A stretch of 64,000 nt of DNA from Armillaria gallica (taxonomy: Eukaryota > Basidiomycota > Agaricomycetes > Agaricales > Physalacriaceae): contig JBANDB010000002.1 in the NCBI GenBank assembly GCA_037576215.1, positions 2,542,001 to 2,606,000 on the forward strand. The letters are read 5' to 3'. The notes under the pieces were generated by a model that saw only the letters and a program-made list of their open reading frames with translations, had not been told where the DNA came from and made no database searches. Positions 50,705 to 62,525 of the stretch are shown piece after piece. Positions within the stretch are counted from its first letter, which is position 1; every line of letters starts with the position of its first letter. The position numbers were made by a program, and so were the translations under genes.

Positions 50705-51553
50705 ATGGAGGCTTGTCCAGAATCTCTCGAAAAGGCGTGTATTTTACATTCAATATCAACCTTTCTTTCTAACAGATTCACCAGATCTTTCAAAGGGTGG
50801 AGGAAGAGACTGAGAGACGCGCCCAGGAGCAGTTTGGGGATAGGTCACCACCAGACTCGCCCGAGACTACTCTGAGAGTCAAGTCACGACGTCGAGGCAG
50901 CGTTTCTATCTCGCGATTCGGCCAGGTAATGTCCCGTAATCCAGTAACGTGTACAGTGGCGTTCTGACGTTCCCCCCAGCTATCTGACGACTTTACTCAA
51001 GTCTTCGATGCATCGAGGAGTGCCACACCAACTCCCAGTCGCATGTCACCCCTAGCAGAACGGTCACGTTTCTTCACGAAGGTATATATGGCTGTCGCTA
51101 TCCCTAATAAGCAATATTCATATAATACAGCAGAATCGAAGCGACGACAGCCTTACGTCCGATAACCACTCGGACGAGGACGGCCTATCTGAAGAATCGC
51201 ACCATGTCACCCAGATGCAACAGATTGCTGGCCGTAAAACTACCATTTCCCGTGCTGTCGGCGGTCTAATCCCCCGGCGGCTCAGTCACGCTCGCTCGCC
51301 TAGTATTGTAGACACCGTCATCGATTCTGGTATGGTCATCGGAGTATCCGTGGAAGAAGCTACCACCGAAAATGCTCCTGATGATCTCCCCTCATACCGC
51401 GGCTCCGTGATGGTGGTACATAGTCTTCGGAATCAACCCTCCAAGTGCTCATTATCTCGCAAAACCTCCTTAATGGACAAAGCAAAAGAATTAACACAAA
51501 AGTTTCGCCGGAGGAGTAACGCAGAGTTGTCAGTGGCCCATCTTACTTCCTGA
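50705..51553 (+). CDS. Unrecognised Ser/Arg-rich protein
   Basis: I do not recognise a family. The assembled reading starts MEACPESLEK and continues IHQIFQRVEEETERRAQEQF (likely coiled or helical). It then has a basic Ser patch (VKSRRRGSVSISRFGQ), LSDDFTQVFDASRSATPTPS, and an exon of ~112 residues with ARSPSIVDTVIDSGMVIGVS and KTSLMDKAKELTQKFRRRSN. Four exons. To keep the frame, the first intron must begin with GC instead of GT (after LEK), or the true start lies in an unseen exon. Many Ser-Pro and Arg-x-x-Ser sites suggest phosphorylation. It is probably a cytosolic or nuclear regulatory protein, which is inference. Confidence 0.6.
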
Positions 51554-51995
51554 TCTGCTGCCCATGTGTGCTGTGATATTGTTCTACGTGTATATTAGGT
51601 TTCAGTCATTGGGATCGAGCTGTGCTTTACATCTATTCTTTGCTTCCGCTGCGTCCTAGTGTCAGTCTTGCCCGCAATTGTCAATGCAATGCTTCAAACG
51701 CTTGGCCCGAAGACTACAATTGAGATTCGGGAACACGTGATATATCACTATCATTTGAAGGATCGAACGTAGGCTGGCGAGCGGAACCAGGACAATTGAC
51801 TACAGGAGTACGCAAGGCACCGCGGGTCGATGCGAAACAAAAGAACACGTCTCTTCCGGTCAATAACCGCCTCGGATGCCTTATAAGATAACCGCTTAGT
51901 AGATGCGCGCTCTCATGCCCGTGTCGTCTGGCCTGCTACGCTGAAATTTTGACATTCCTTATCACCGTTTATTCCGTACAGCAGACCGAAACAGG
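51554..51995. other. Intergenic ~440 bp, nothing seen
   Basis: No frame of note; likely terminator of the upstream gene and promoter of the next. Confidence 0.5.
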
Positions 51996-52622
51996 ATGCA
52001 TGTTCACGACGATACCACTGCATGTTCCGATCTTTCGCCTTCCATTCACTACGACAAGGTATATCTTCGCACACCTATTACAGATTGCCCGTTGACACCG
52101 AACGTCCAGATGCGAATGATTGCACCGTTCTATAACGCTGCGCGCGACAGCGACGGTAGTTTAATCGTCGCTGATGTTCCTCCCTGGTCGGAATCACTCG
52201 ATATACCCTTATTTCATGGGCTCGTCCATCATGAAGCATATTTGCAATCCAGCGAAACTGACTTTCTGCGCGACATTCTCGATCGCACATCCCTTGCGAC
52301 CTCTTTCGACCATTCATGCTTGCGCTATCTAGACTTGCAACTTCTGACACGTCCAGCAGAATCCTTTGCTGACGTCTGCTGGACAGACGCAGTTCATGAT
52401 GATGATTCTAATGAACGCTGCTCATTATCATCTTCCATATCCGATTGCCCGACAACTTCGCCTAGCTATCCGCCGTCTTCTTTTGGTGAAGAAGACTCGA
52501 TATCGAGCTCATCTGAATCAACGTGCCATGAGGACAATGTCGGATTTAATATGCACAGCAAGCAGTCTTATCCAGACCGGTATATGAGACAGGCGAGTAA
52601 ACACCTTGTAATGTCCACATGA
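51996..52622 (+). CDS. Unrecognised acidic Ser-rich protein, single exon
   Basis: 208 codons without an intron, unusual here. Starts MHVHDDTTACSDLSPSIHYD. The middle is folded-looking and hydrophobic (MIAPFYNAARDSDGSLIVAD, FLRDILDRTSLATSFDHSCL). The C-terminal third is a Ser/Glu/Asp-rich low-complexity stretch (SYPPSSFGEEDSISSSSEST) followed by a basic end (DRYMRQASKHLVMST). No signal peptide, no membrane helix and no family I can name. Length and composition support a real gene, possibly lineage-restricted. Confidence 0.6.
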   Translation: MHVHDDTTACSDLSPSIHYDKVYLRTPITDCPLTPNVQMRMIAPFYNAARDSDGSLIVADVPPWSESLDIPLFHGLVHHEAYLQSSETDFLRDILDRTSLATSFDHSCLRYLDLQLLTRPAESFADVCWTDAVHDDDSNERCSLSSSISDCPTTSPSYPPSSFGEEDSISSSSESTCHEDNVGFNMHSKQSYPDRYMRQASKHLVMST

Positions 52623-53380
52623 ATGTTTCTCATATCCGACAAATTTTGGCCCATTAGGTCTATTCCCCCGCCACCCAACCGGGGAAACGGGATTCATTTC
52701 TCTTTTTTGAACCTTCGCGGTACTTTGCGTCCTCCAATCCCGCAGAGTCCGTGTGTGATTTCCCCACGATGGTGCCCGCTTCCCTGGCTCGGGAAAAATC
52801 ATATCACCGCTTTGCAGACTTTTGCCACTTGAGGTTGCCGTGTCTGGTTCGACGGCGAAATTAAGCTGGTATGTAATCATCGGCTGCGCTGGAGTTCATT
52901 CAGTATGACTGAACACCCGCACGTAGATGACAGTCGCCACTGGACCGGCTTTGACTTGCAAGCGACCTGCTCAATTTCAGGGACAGTTCAACTTGACAAT
53001 TCACATTAAAACATAAAACATAGCACACAAGGACTTCAATTTTGTACACATGCATTTCGATACTTATGGATCCTCAGCCTTATTATGCTCGACATTGTTG
53101 TAAAAGCGCTCAAAATAGTTTATACATATGAAGTTCTTGCTTTTTCTCCGACGCTCTTCGCTCCGTTACGCGTTATATCGACACGTGCTATCGTGCAAGC
53201 TATCGTGACCGATCGTTTCGATCGTTTCACCTACCTCGGGTATTTCGGCCCGTGAATCTTCTCAGGGTCCTTGCTCCGGTCTCCCGCTTAAAATCAACTT
53301 GGGGTCTGTTTGGAGTCTTCCATTGAAACTGTTTCTCCAGCCTTCCTCACACCGGTCATGCACACCCAGTAGCCCTCACC
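52623..53380. other. Intergenic ~760 bp, nothing seen
   Basis: Short frames on both strands without domains. It includes a small inverted-repeat-like run near 53213-53228 (gatcgtttcgatcgtttc), too short to interpret. Confidence 0.5.
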
Positions 53381-53959
53381 ATGCCCCGACCACGTATCGA
53401 CCCGAACCCAGCCTCCATCTTCAAGTTCACACCACCAGGTCTCACTCTCGAGCTGGCGCTCGGCCACAAAAGAGGCAGCTGGTATCTCTTATTTGCACGC
53501 CCATACCGAACAGCAGATAGCCGAGAGGTCACACGGCTCGATACTCGCAATCCATGCTTGAAAAACAAAAATTTGAGCGACTCCGGAGCTCCGCGGTTTT
53601 TGTTCGACTTGCAGACGGCATCGGGATGGGAACGAGATGGGGAGAATCTGCTCGATTTTCTGCTGCTTCTTGGGTGGGGCCATCCACCGGTGTTGAGGTG
53701 TCCGGTTGAGGGATACGCGGGGAATGATTCTGTCATGGAAGTAGAAGTTCTTATTCCTGAACATCGTCTGGCGCATTGGTGTGAGGCATGTGGGAATTGG
53801 GAGTCTGTGAGAGATGAAGTGCGCTGGATAAAGGTTGAGCAGACGAGATTGCCTCTTTATCTCTGCCCCTCGGTACGCTCTCATCTGTTGGCATGGCCGC
53901 CGACATTTACCCGTCTTCCAGTGTTACGAGAAGGACTGGATTCTTCCTCGGCTTGCTAG
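53381..53959 (+). CDS. Unrecognised 192-residue protein, single exon
   Basis: Starts MPRPRIDPNPASIFKFTPPG. The body alternates beta-like segments (LELALGHKRGSWYLLFARPY; GWGHPPVLRCPVEGYA; VMEVEVLIPEHRLAHWCEAC). There is a C-x2-C pair in HWCEACGNW and two further Cys near the end, not enough to call a zinc finger. No signal peptide or membrane helix. The family is not recognised. A 131-codon frame on the opposite strand overlaps it but has less coherent composition. Confidence 0.5.
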   Translation: MPRPRIDPNPASIFKFTPPGLTLELALGHKRGSWYLLFARPYRTADSREVTRLDTRNPCLKNKNLSDSGAPRFLFDLQTASGWERDGENLLDFLLLLGWGHPPVLRCPVEGYAGNDSVMEVEVLIPEHRLAHWCEACGNWESVRDEVRWIKVEQTRLPLYLCPSVRSHLLAWPPTFTRLPVLREGLDSSSAC

Positions 53960-54083
53960 ACGTTCCGTAACCCTGTTGAAGAGATAAGGAGGTTCAGCAG
54001 TCATTTCTTGGATTGGTGTTCGCGCAGTGTATGTTACACAGCTCAAGGTAATTGAATGGGCGCTGATGAATCCTCACAGTATG

Positions 54084-56160
54084 GTCAATCATATTCCCGC
54101 TTCGACAACTGGAACAGATGTTTCATAACATCCTTCGGATCAGCACGGAGACCGCTATGGACCAACTGGTTTGTAACGTATTGCTCCGTGTTTTTGATTG
54201 TCGCAGCTGTATCTTGCGCTAGATCGAAATCAACATACCTGATCAGCTAGGGTGAGCTGTCTTCCCCCCTGAAATAGAAGCATCACTTACATATCATCGA
54301 AGTACCTGGTATGAAAGGTCAGAGAAGCGCGCAGGAGAATTCGTTCTTGGAATAACGTACGAAACTGAAGACACCTTGACTTCATTCTTGGACAACTGTT
54401 GGAGGTCGAATAGCTGGCCCCACCCATCGTATTGTGCGATGATTTCAGCTGCGCCTTTGAGCGGTCGGAGATTTGCGTAGTCATCGAACATGCTTGGGAA
54501 TATCTAATTTATAAATATCTTGTTACGCCGGTGAAACTGACCAGTATAGTTGTACGAACCATTTCACCGGTAAAATATATTGGCTCCGATTCGGCCAAAT
54601 TCTTGACGGAAGTCCAAGAGAACTGAGGATAATCCTGTAATGTTCGGGCCGCAGCCCATTTCGATGCACGTCTGTAAAAGAATATCAAGAATCTGAATAA
54701 ACCCGCAAGAATCATGGTAATACCCTTGACAGTATATTGCTTCATGCAATATTGAGAAAATGGGATTACCGTCGAATGACTGAGCCTGTTCGATGAGCTG
54801 AACCGTCTTGTATGTCAAATGGCCAAACGTGTCGAGATCATTGGCGGCCCGAAAGACAAGTTCTATAAACAACTTGAATTTAATAAGCATGTCCTGTCGA
54901 TCAAGCGTGTGTACGTACGGTGAACTCTGTCAATCCCCCCTTTGAGAATCACGGTAAGCCGGGCGGTTAAATCCGCATCATTATGACTTACCGTGCATAC
55001 CGAAGTCCATGCCAAGATGTTGAAATCGATTGGGGCTAAGCCGTCCTCCATTGGACACCTGTACCTCATTTTCTTCGAGATACGACATGATATTACGAAC
55101 CTGGGTAGACATTCAGTTATAACTCGGGATGAGAAGAAAGTCTCCGCGAACGCGCAGGATATCTTGTGGATATTTGTCATAATAGATCTTGTTTCTCTTC
55201 ATAACCCTAACTGTACGGCTGATATCAACTTGGATGCAGAAAAATATCAGTCAGGATGTACTCACGAACAGTAGCCGCATATACTGAATCGGGGTGATCC
55301 ACCAACGGTGCTAGACCGCCAGCAGTATATACTTCTTTTAAGCCCTCGCTGTGGAAAGAGAGATAGGTTATAGCACAGAATCCTCCAAAGCTCTGTCCTA
55401 ATATGGTCCACTTGCGGTCCTCTGGGTTCGGTTTGTATCCTAGGAGGATCTTTCGGATGGCCTCACAATCCTTTACTATGCTGTCCGCCCGGAAGAACTT
55501 TAGGTAGTCGGCGATAGCTTGGTCTGTTGTCAAGCTAGCAGGGAGGCTTTCAGGGGAGATGTGGGTGCTAAGGCCTGTCCCTCGAGGGTCCATCCAGAGC
55601 GTCTGGGAGAACGTCAGCGGCCGCTTGGCATCGAGGATGAAATTTGAACTTGATATCCCCGCTCATGAATCTGAAAGAATATTCAGCGTATTGTCAGGAA
55701 GTAGTATGAAAGAGACGCACCTCTGCGACATACCCATTGATATTAGGGAACGGAATCTCAAATCCAGGACCGCCTAACCTATACGTGAGCCCTGAGAAAG
55801 TTAAGGCAAGATTGCTACCGGCGCGCCTTGCAAATATACGACTAGAATGTGAAAGTTAATTGACAAGTATTATAGGCGGGATTTGCACTAACGGTAAGGC
55901 AGCTCTTCTTCCTCTTTAGCGGTCTTGGCCTTGCTCTTGGGTATCAGATTTCGCGCAAAGACGCGTATTTTCTCTCCTTGTGGGTTGGAATAGTCTAGCG
56001 GGAGATCAAAGAATCGTTCGATGACCTTGATTCCTTCTGAGATCAGCGGCTTGCCTCAGTTCTGTGATTGCCAGCTCTGGATAACTGTATCTCCGTGCTC
56101 ACCTTTGATAGAGTACGTCTCCAGGCTTGCATTGAATGGAGCTGGCGGGAGCTGGGTCAT
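54084..56160 (-). CDS. Proline iminopeptidase (peptidase family S33, alpha/beta hydrolase)
   Basis: Releases N-terminal proline from peptides in the cytosol. The start at 56160 gives MTQLPPAPFNASLETYSIK, which joins to EGIKVIERFFDLPLDYSNPQ and GEKIRVFARNLIPK. The strand/turn with oxyanion-hole region follows, then LWMDPRGTGLSTHISPESL and the nucleophile elbow ILGQSFGGFCAITYL (Ser). A cap domain follows (SNGGRLSPNRFQHLGMDFGM; DLDTFGHLTYKTVQLIEQAQ). The C-terminus has the catalytic Asp in DDMYVDFDLAQDTAATIKNT and the His in QLVHSGLRADPKDVMK, and ends in KREYD at 54084. About ten exons. No signal peptide. Divergent from the 5-phosphatase gene, with 224 bp between starts. Confidence 0.93.
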
Positions 56161-56384
56161 CGCGAATCTCCGTATGTTCAGTTTCCGATGTGTTATCAGT
56201 GGGTGTCGAAGGCAGAGAGAGATAGCGGAAGGCCATGCACCAGTGAGAGCCCTTCGGAACATGGCGGTCCGATACAGGCATTGAGGGCCGGAAAACGACA
56301 CTTTGCAGGGTGTCGGAATGTCACCACCGATCGACGCGATGTTTACAGAAAGGAGCACAGGTCTAGCTCTTTCCCTTTTCCATC
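56161..56384. promoter_or_regulatory. Divergent promoter, proline iminopeptidase / inositol 5-phosphatase
   Basis: The 224 bp between opposite start codons must drive both genes. I see no clear TATA box. Co-regulation is possible but not shown. Confidence 0.5.
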
Positions 56385-59300
56385 ATGACCGACCTCGCGA
56401 CCGCTCTACGGCTCTTGCTACACTCGTCGGACGACGTCAAGTTTACGCTTGAAGCGACTCCAGCGACCATTGAAGGCGATGGTGACGCGACCACATTGCA
56501 GAGCAAGAGAGTACTTGCAGTGGTATCGCACAAGCACGAGTTGAACACTCTTGAGGAGGGAGGGTCAGTAATCTATTTCACCGTTCATCGCTCAATACCT
56601 GAACAGAAGCCTATTCTTCAGCGTATTCGTACTCAAGCATCACCCTTCACAGTATGATTCCTCCGATACTCTCGATATCCAACGAGTTTTCCCTATATGT
56701 GACGGTTTTTCGATGACCATGGCTCAATTACGCCGCGAAACTATCGACCTTCGTGCTTCGTCCTTAGCGCCCCGCCCTCGATCTGGTAGGTAGTTCCCCG
56801 TTCGCGTTTTCCAATACTTATGGTTAGAAGGGTTCAAATTGACCATAAATTCCGACGGCGAATCTCTATCATTCATTACCTACAATGTCCAAGGATTGAC
56901 AAGCATGCTGGCAGAGTGCAGGCGTCTGAAGAAAATATCAGAGAGGACGGAATCGCTGTCGCCCGCGCAGACCTATTCGTGGTTGGCTCCGTATACCTCA
57001 GAGCACTCTTCACTTCCGATATGTATGCTGGCTTGCGCGTACACATTCGACTTGATCAACTAATGAATGCGTAGTCTCGTCCTCCCCGCCTGATGTTCGC
57101 TTGTTGACGCAGCCCCTCCATACTCGTCTATCTTCGGCCAGTGCTGGGCTTCCTGGGGACGATACTGATGACATTTTGATGATACGGGACGACTGGGTCC
57201 GAAGGACAGTGAGGAGCCAGGTCAGGAGAGGACGGCGGAGGTTGAGGTTAGTCATTAGTTTCCCTCGATGGTGTTTTTCTCTCATACGAGGACAGTATAC
57301 GCATTGGAACCTTCAACGTGAATGGGAAAGCCCCATCGCAAGACTTGTCCTCGTGGATCCAAGGAAATGACACAAATGGCCACGACTTGAGGACTATACC
57401 TCCTCTGACGGATATCTCGCCGCTGTCAATGGGAGAGATAGCGCGAAATCCTTTGGATAGCGCTACTGATGTTCGATGTGAGCTTACTTGCCAGGATCGA
57501 AGAACCATGGGAAATAACAGCCGTGTTCAGTTCCGCCGCCATCGACAGTGACTTCGGCTTCAAGCACCCTCGTTCCTTCAACGACTGTTTCCTCTCTATC
57601 TTATTCTTCCGCTTCTTCTACACATGTCATTCGGTCTCCTTCGCCACCTCCCTCTACCGCATCTTCGACAACGCTAGGACCCGTCGCCTCTGCTTCAACA
57701 TTTACGACTTACACATACACCCAGCCATCCGAATTATCTTATACCCCTTTGGATATAGATCAGGGCCCTGAAGCTGACCCCATGCCCCTTGACCCAGACC
57801 CATACACGCAAAACCAACCTGATGTTTTCGTACTTGGTTTCCAAGAACTTGACCTGAGTACGGAAGCGCTCGTTTATTCCACCGGGACCGCAAAGGAAGA
57901 TGCATGGTGCATGGCAGTTTTTGCGGCGCTGGGTGAATGGGGGGAGCATTATGTCAAGGTAACTCTCAGTATTCCTTGTGACCTTTCGTTGACCTTATGG
58001 TTCAGTTGACATCGAAGCAACTCGTCGGAATGCTTATCGTGATCATAGTGAAGGACAGCCTCAAGGATTGCTTCAAAGACATGCGGACAAGCGCCGCAGG
58101 CGCTGGCATCATGGGTGTCATGGTGAACACGACAATACGATCGAGGTTGCTTTATTACTTACGGGCTCTACCAGGGAAACAAAGGTGGCACCGCGGTCCG
58201 ACTGGCTTTCACTCCGCCGCCCACGGAAGGGGTGCTATCTCAAGGACCAACCGTACTGACTTTCGTGAACTCTCACCTGGCTGCTTTCGATGCAATGGTC
58301 GACAGAAGGAATGCTGATTATGTTGATCTGAGTAAGCGTCTAGTTTTTGAAGGGCCTTACGTCGGTGACACGACGACTCTGTGGGAGAGTGATGCGGTGT
58401 TTTGGATGGGCGATTTGAATTATCGTATCGATCTGCCAGACTTGGATGTAAGAGCTATACTGTCGGAGGAGTGTTGGAAAGGGAACAGATTCGAGGCACT
58501 ACTGCCCTATGATCAAGTTGGTCATTGTTCCTGGATCGAACGCGCCTTGGCTCACAGTACATTCTAGCTGAAAAACGCCATCCGTTTGCAGAAAGCCTTT
58601 GATGTCTTTACGGAGTTTCCCATTACGCATCGCCCGACGTATCGTTTCAGTCCAGGTTTGCTTATTGATTCGATGGGATACGACATGAAGTGGGTCCCCA
58701 CTCACTGGGGAAGCGACACAGACTAACGCGCCAATCCGCAGGCGCAAACCAGCATGGACGGACCGGATTCTGCATGTTTTCTCCCCCACAAACGTACGGG
58801 TCAAACAAACTAGATATGGTGGACATCACGAGATAACAATGAGCGACCACAAACCTCTGAGTGCCGATTTCATAGTTGATGTGAGTACCTCTGTCGTTCT
58901 TGTTCAGCTATGCGTGGACTCACAGTGCATACAGGTTGATGTGTATGACAAGAACCATACACTCGCAGTGGCCAAGACCTTGTATAGGCAGCTTGAGGAC
59001 ATCGAGTCCCAGGCGAACTTGAAGGTTAAGGTTGAGCCGAGCGGAGTGAGTCTCGGAAGGATATCGTAGGTATCTTACATCTTCGCAATACGGTTGTGGC
59101 TTATGCGGTTCCTCAACAGATATAAACGAAAGCGAACCCATACACTTCAAGTGAAGAATCTGGGGAAGGTTCCATGTACATTCCGCTTTGTGCCCATAGA
59201 ACCTGAGGCCGAACTCTGTACGTCAACTGGCTTCCCTGTATTCACTTATACTAATGTTTTACAGATCCCTCGTGGTTACATGTAGAGCCCATCACTGGCC

Positions 59301-60182
59301 TCATAATGCCTATGTCTAGTGCCGAGATCACAATCACAGTACATGTAGACGAAGAGTCTGCCGTTCCACTTAATGAGGCTTATCTGACTCGCAAAAGTAA
59401 CCGCCAGCAATTAGAGTGCACCCTCATCCTTCGCACGTTAGGTAGTGGCGGCAAGGACAGCTTTGTCGTGGTTGGCGGGGAATGGGGTGAGTCATTTCCC
59501 ATCCGTTGGACCGTAGTTGCTTTTCTTAACGCTTTTGATAGAACCGACATGCTTCGCCGTTCCTCTTGCTACACTGACCCGACTATCCGGGCCTATATCA
59601 CGGCCTCAATCAAAATTGCTGGAAGAGGGCGAAGGGGTCAACGCACCTAGAGAAGTGATGCAGCTCGTCGAATGGTTGATGGCATGTCCACGAGAAGCCC
59701 TTCAAACTGAAGCTCTCTTCTCCTCTCATCAGTCTGGCGCCGTTACTGAGATGCGGAAATGCCTGGACATGGGCTCTCAATTCCCTTCCATCGTATCCCC
59801 TTCTTTGGCTCTAGCAACGCTCTCAGCACTATTAAGCGCACTGCCTGAAAGTGTCATGCGGCGCGGCGTGGACATACTCAATGTCACGGATCGGGAGGGC
59901 GCTTTTGAGGTCCGTTCCTATATTTTCTGCTTAGTGCTCCCTATCTCACTGATGTATGCGTAGGTCCTAGAAACATTGCCGACGGCGAATGTCAATGTGT
60001 GGATATCGGTTACAGCGTTTCTACATTACATCTCACAGGAGAATGAACCTAATACTGGTGAGCCGAAGCAGAATGAGAAAGCGGCGAGGATTGCCGCTAT
60101 ATTTGCTCCTGTTCTTTTGCGGGATGTCAATGAAGCAGGTCCGGTGAGGAAGTGGGAATTTTTGATGTATTTCATCGCGTAG
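56385..60182 (+). CDS. Inositol polyphosphate 5-phosphatase with ASH and RhoGAP-like domains (OCRL/INPP5B type)
   Basis: Removes the 5-phosphate of phosphoinositides such as PI(4,5)P2 at membranes. The N-terminal ~260 residues (MTDLATALRLLLHSSDDVKF onward) are poorly conserved. The catalytic domain has IRIGTFNVNGKAP, VFVLGFQELDLS, GNKGGTAVRLAF, VNSHLAA, FWMGDLNYRI, RPTYRF, KPAWTDRILH and MSDHKPLSADF, so every catalytic motif is intact. A Pro/Ser/Asp-rich insertion lies between FNVNGK and the FQEL motif. An ASH-like beta domain follows (RTHTLQVKNLGKVPCTFRFV, ITITVHVDEES), then a C-terminal RhoGAP-like helical domain (REVMQLVEWLMACPREALQT, AARIAAIFAPVLL). In the RhoGAP part the loop that normally carries the Arg finger reads ALFSSHQSG, without Arg. 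More than ten exons. Confidence 0.92.
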
Positions 60183-60336
60183 GTGCTTGAAAAATCCATC
60201 GGGACATGAAGCATTGGGAATTTCGACTGTTTTGCATGTATAAGCCAGCCCGGGACATCGGACCGTGTCACAAAATTTCCCCTATATACATTCCTAACAC
60301 CACACCACCAGCACCACCTCACCACCTTGTCTAAAG

Positions 60337-61513
60337 ATGGCCAAAATTCAGAATCTTTCTCAAGAGCTCATAGATTCCTTCATTGACGAATTCAAAGACG
60401 ATCAGCAAACTCTTAAAACGTGCGCTCTCGTATGCCGAGCTTTTTTGCCTCGAGTGAGGACGCACCGTTTCCAGAATATCAGCCTCATGCACGACGAACA
60501 AAGCTCCTCGTTGATTGCTCTTTGCAGGGCATCTCCTCACATTCCGGCGCATATAACATCGCTCTGCATGAAATGGGTGAGCGTAGCGAGCGACGCCACA
60601 CTCCAGCTCCTGCGGCTCCTGTCTAATCTACAACATCTCCGTCTTTTCCACTGTTTCACTCTTGACGAGGTGCAGCCATACATTCCCACTCAAAACCCAT
60701 ACTCCCTCACCCTTGACACTGTCAGCTTTAGAGACTCGACCGAGCTCAAAGGATACATCGCCTTGTTCCCGAGCCTTCAGCGGCTATCATTGGTAGAAAT
60801 CATGTTCCTCGGCAAGGACCATGGCTTCTCCACTGATAAAGAAAACCTACGTCTTGATGCACTTTCAATTAACTTCGGAACTAAAATCATCGACTTCGCC
60901 GTCTGCCCAATTAAAGACCTCCGTCGGCTTGCGGCTAGATTTAGCGCATCCCACGTGCCCCCTCTTCGCACACTCCTCCAAGACAATCATGATACGCTTC
61001 AGGATTTGTACCTCCAGTTTTTCTGTGAGTCAACACGAGTTTTGTCTCCCTACTGCATTACTGACACCATCGACTTGGATAGCCACATGGCTTGACTCTA
61101 CTCCGTCCATTGATTTGTCACTTACGCGTCTCCAGAGCATCACCTTTGAGGTGTGGCAAGGAAGCGCTACAGCATTCGGTCGTTCTGCACTCAAGTGGTC
61201 CATGCGCACGCTCGCTACCACACCATCGACACAAGTTCGTTTTCTCCTTGTCATTTATAGCCCTCCGGAGAACGACCAGTCTGTTTGGCGTGATCTGCTG
61301 GCACGTCATTCGGTGTCGATCGGCATAGCACCATACAGGGATGAACACTTGGGAGACTGCCTCGCGCTGAAAGTTCTCCTCGAAAGTGAGGTCAAAACAA
61401 AAGCCATCGAAGTAAATCTTTGTCCCGAGGTACGTTTGTCTTGCACACCGTATCGAGACTGTTTTTGACGATCTATTTTCCAACAGGCAAAGCGGTTCGA
61501 ATTCTCCGAATAA
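60337..61513 (+). CDS. F-box-like protein
   Basis: The start at 60337 gives MAKIQNLSQELIDSFIDEFK, then DDQQTLKTCALVCRAFLPRV, the F-box-like motif typical of Agaricomycete proteins. The body has leucine-rich strand/helix alternation (LLRLLSNLQHLRLFHCFTLD; LFPSLQRLSLVEIMFLG; DALSINFG; LRRLAARF), like irregular LRRs. An intron after LQDLYLQFF leads to STWLDSTPSIDLSL, SITFEVWQGS and WSMRTLATTP. A second short intron precedes the final AKRFEFSE. Probably an SCF substrate adaptor; its target is unknown. It begins 155 bp after the 5-phosphatase stop. Confidence 0.8.
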
Positions 61514-61696
61514 CTACAATCGAAGTCATCCGATTTAATGAGCTTTCAATAACACGGTCCATATCTTTCTATATTAGAGATACGAATCTTTCCAACTCCT
61601 TTGTTGTTGTGGGCTTTCAACGACAGTTTACATACACATTGACCACGTTTACCCCTACAACCCACAATTTACGTTATAACGACATATATAACTTGC

Positions 61697-62525
61697 CTAC
61701 GACAAAAGACTTGGAAAGGGGACATCGTCTCCGAACGCTGCTGCCCTTCTATTGATATCTTCAATCTCAGCTTCGAATACTTCATTCAAGAACACGTCGC
61801 GGGGAGTCGGGGGTGGTCTGTATCCGTAAGCGTAACCCATTGCCCCCATTGGCATACGGGTGACAAGCTTCATCTGAACCTGCCACAGCTGAAGAGTGGT
61901 GGTTAAACCGAGCTGCTGAGACTCGTCTTCGGAAACGGCATTTCTGCGGTCAACCAAATCGCGATAGCCTGAAATCACCCAGTCAGGCACTGCATGTTCT
62001 CTGCCATACACGACTCGGGCGACATCGGTCAAAGCGAGCTTTTTGAGCTCATAGATGGCGATTTGGCGGACTTTTGGCATGACCCACATGTTGGCCAGGC
62101 GTAGCACCGAAAGGAACTCCTCTTCGGAAAGCAAGGGAGTATTCTCTCTAGCGTCGAAAAAAATGTCAAAGACAGAATGGGAAGATATGACCCCAGACTC
62201 ACAGCCTTGCATCCGTTAATAAAACTCTAAGAAGACATTCGAAGTCTTTGCTCTCCACGCCCTGTAGCTCGATGGGGTGGTCATCATCCGAACCATCCAT
62301 TATAGCCCTTTTGGTGTCGGCAGGTAAGGTGAACATGGCCGCAAAAATTTCAGAGGACTTCTCGAAGTGATAACGGGGAATCTGGTATAATTGGCCCCCA
62401 ACCTGGACATACGTGCAAACCTCTATTAACGCCACGTTGTGCTGAGTCAAAGGTATACGCACCAGGAAAACAACTGACTGCCAATAAAATTCTGCGCTTC
62501 GAGGGTAGCGCGATTCGCTAGCCAT
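61697..62525 (-). CDS. BTB/POZ domain protein, cluster 3 (BTB-G)
   Basis: Start at 62525 (MASESRYPRSAEFYWQSVVF); an upstream in-frame Met at 62588 would add 21 residues. Exon 2: VGGQLYQIPRYHFEKSSEIF, AAMFTLPADTK, MDGSDDDHPIELQG, FECLLRVLLTDA. The phase-2 intron leads to ENTPLLSEEEFLSVLRLANM. The C-terminal region has VVYGREHAVPDWVISGYRDL and LGLTTTLQLWQVQM, then a Gly/Met/Tyr-rich linker (MPMGAMGYAYGYRPPPTPRD) before FLNEVFEAEIEDINRRAAAF. The introns are at the family positions. Intact. Confidence 0.87.

Noticed and set aside
53489..53884. 131-codon minus-strand frame
   Set aside because: Antisense to the 53381-53959 frame, which is longer and has a more protein-like composition; neither has homology I recognise, so the longer was kept at low confidence.
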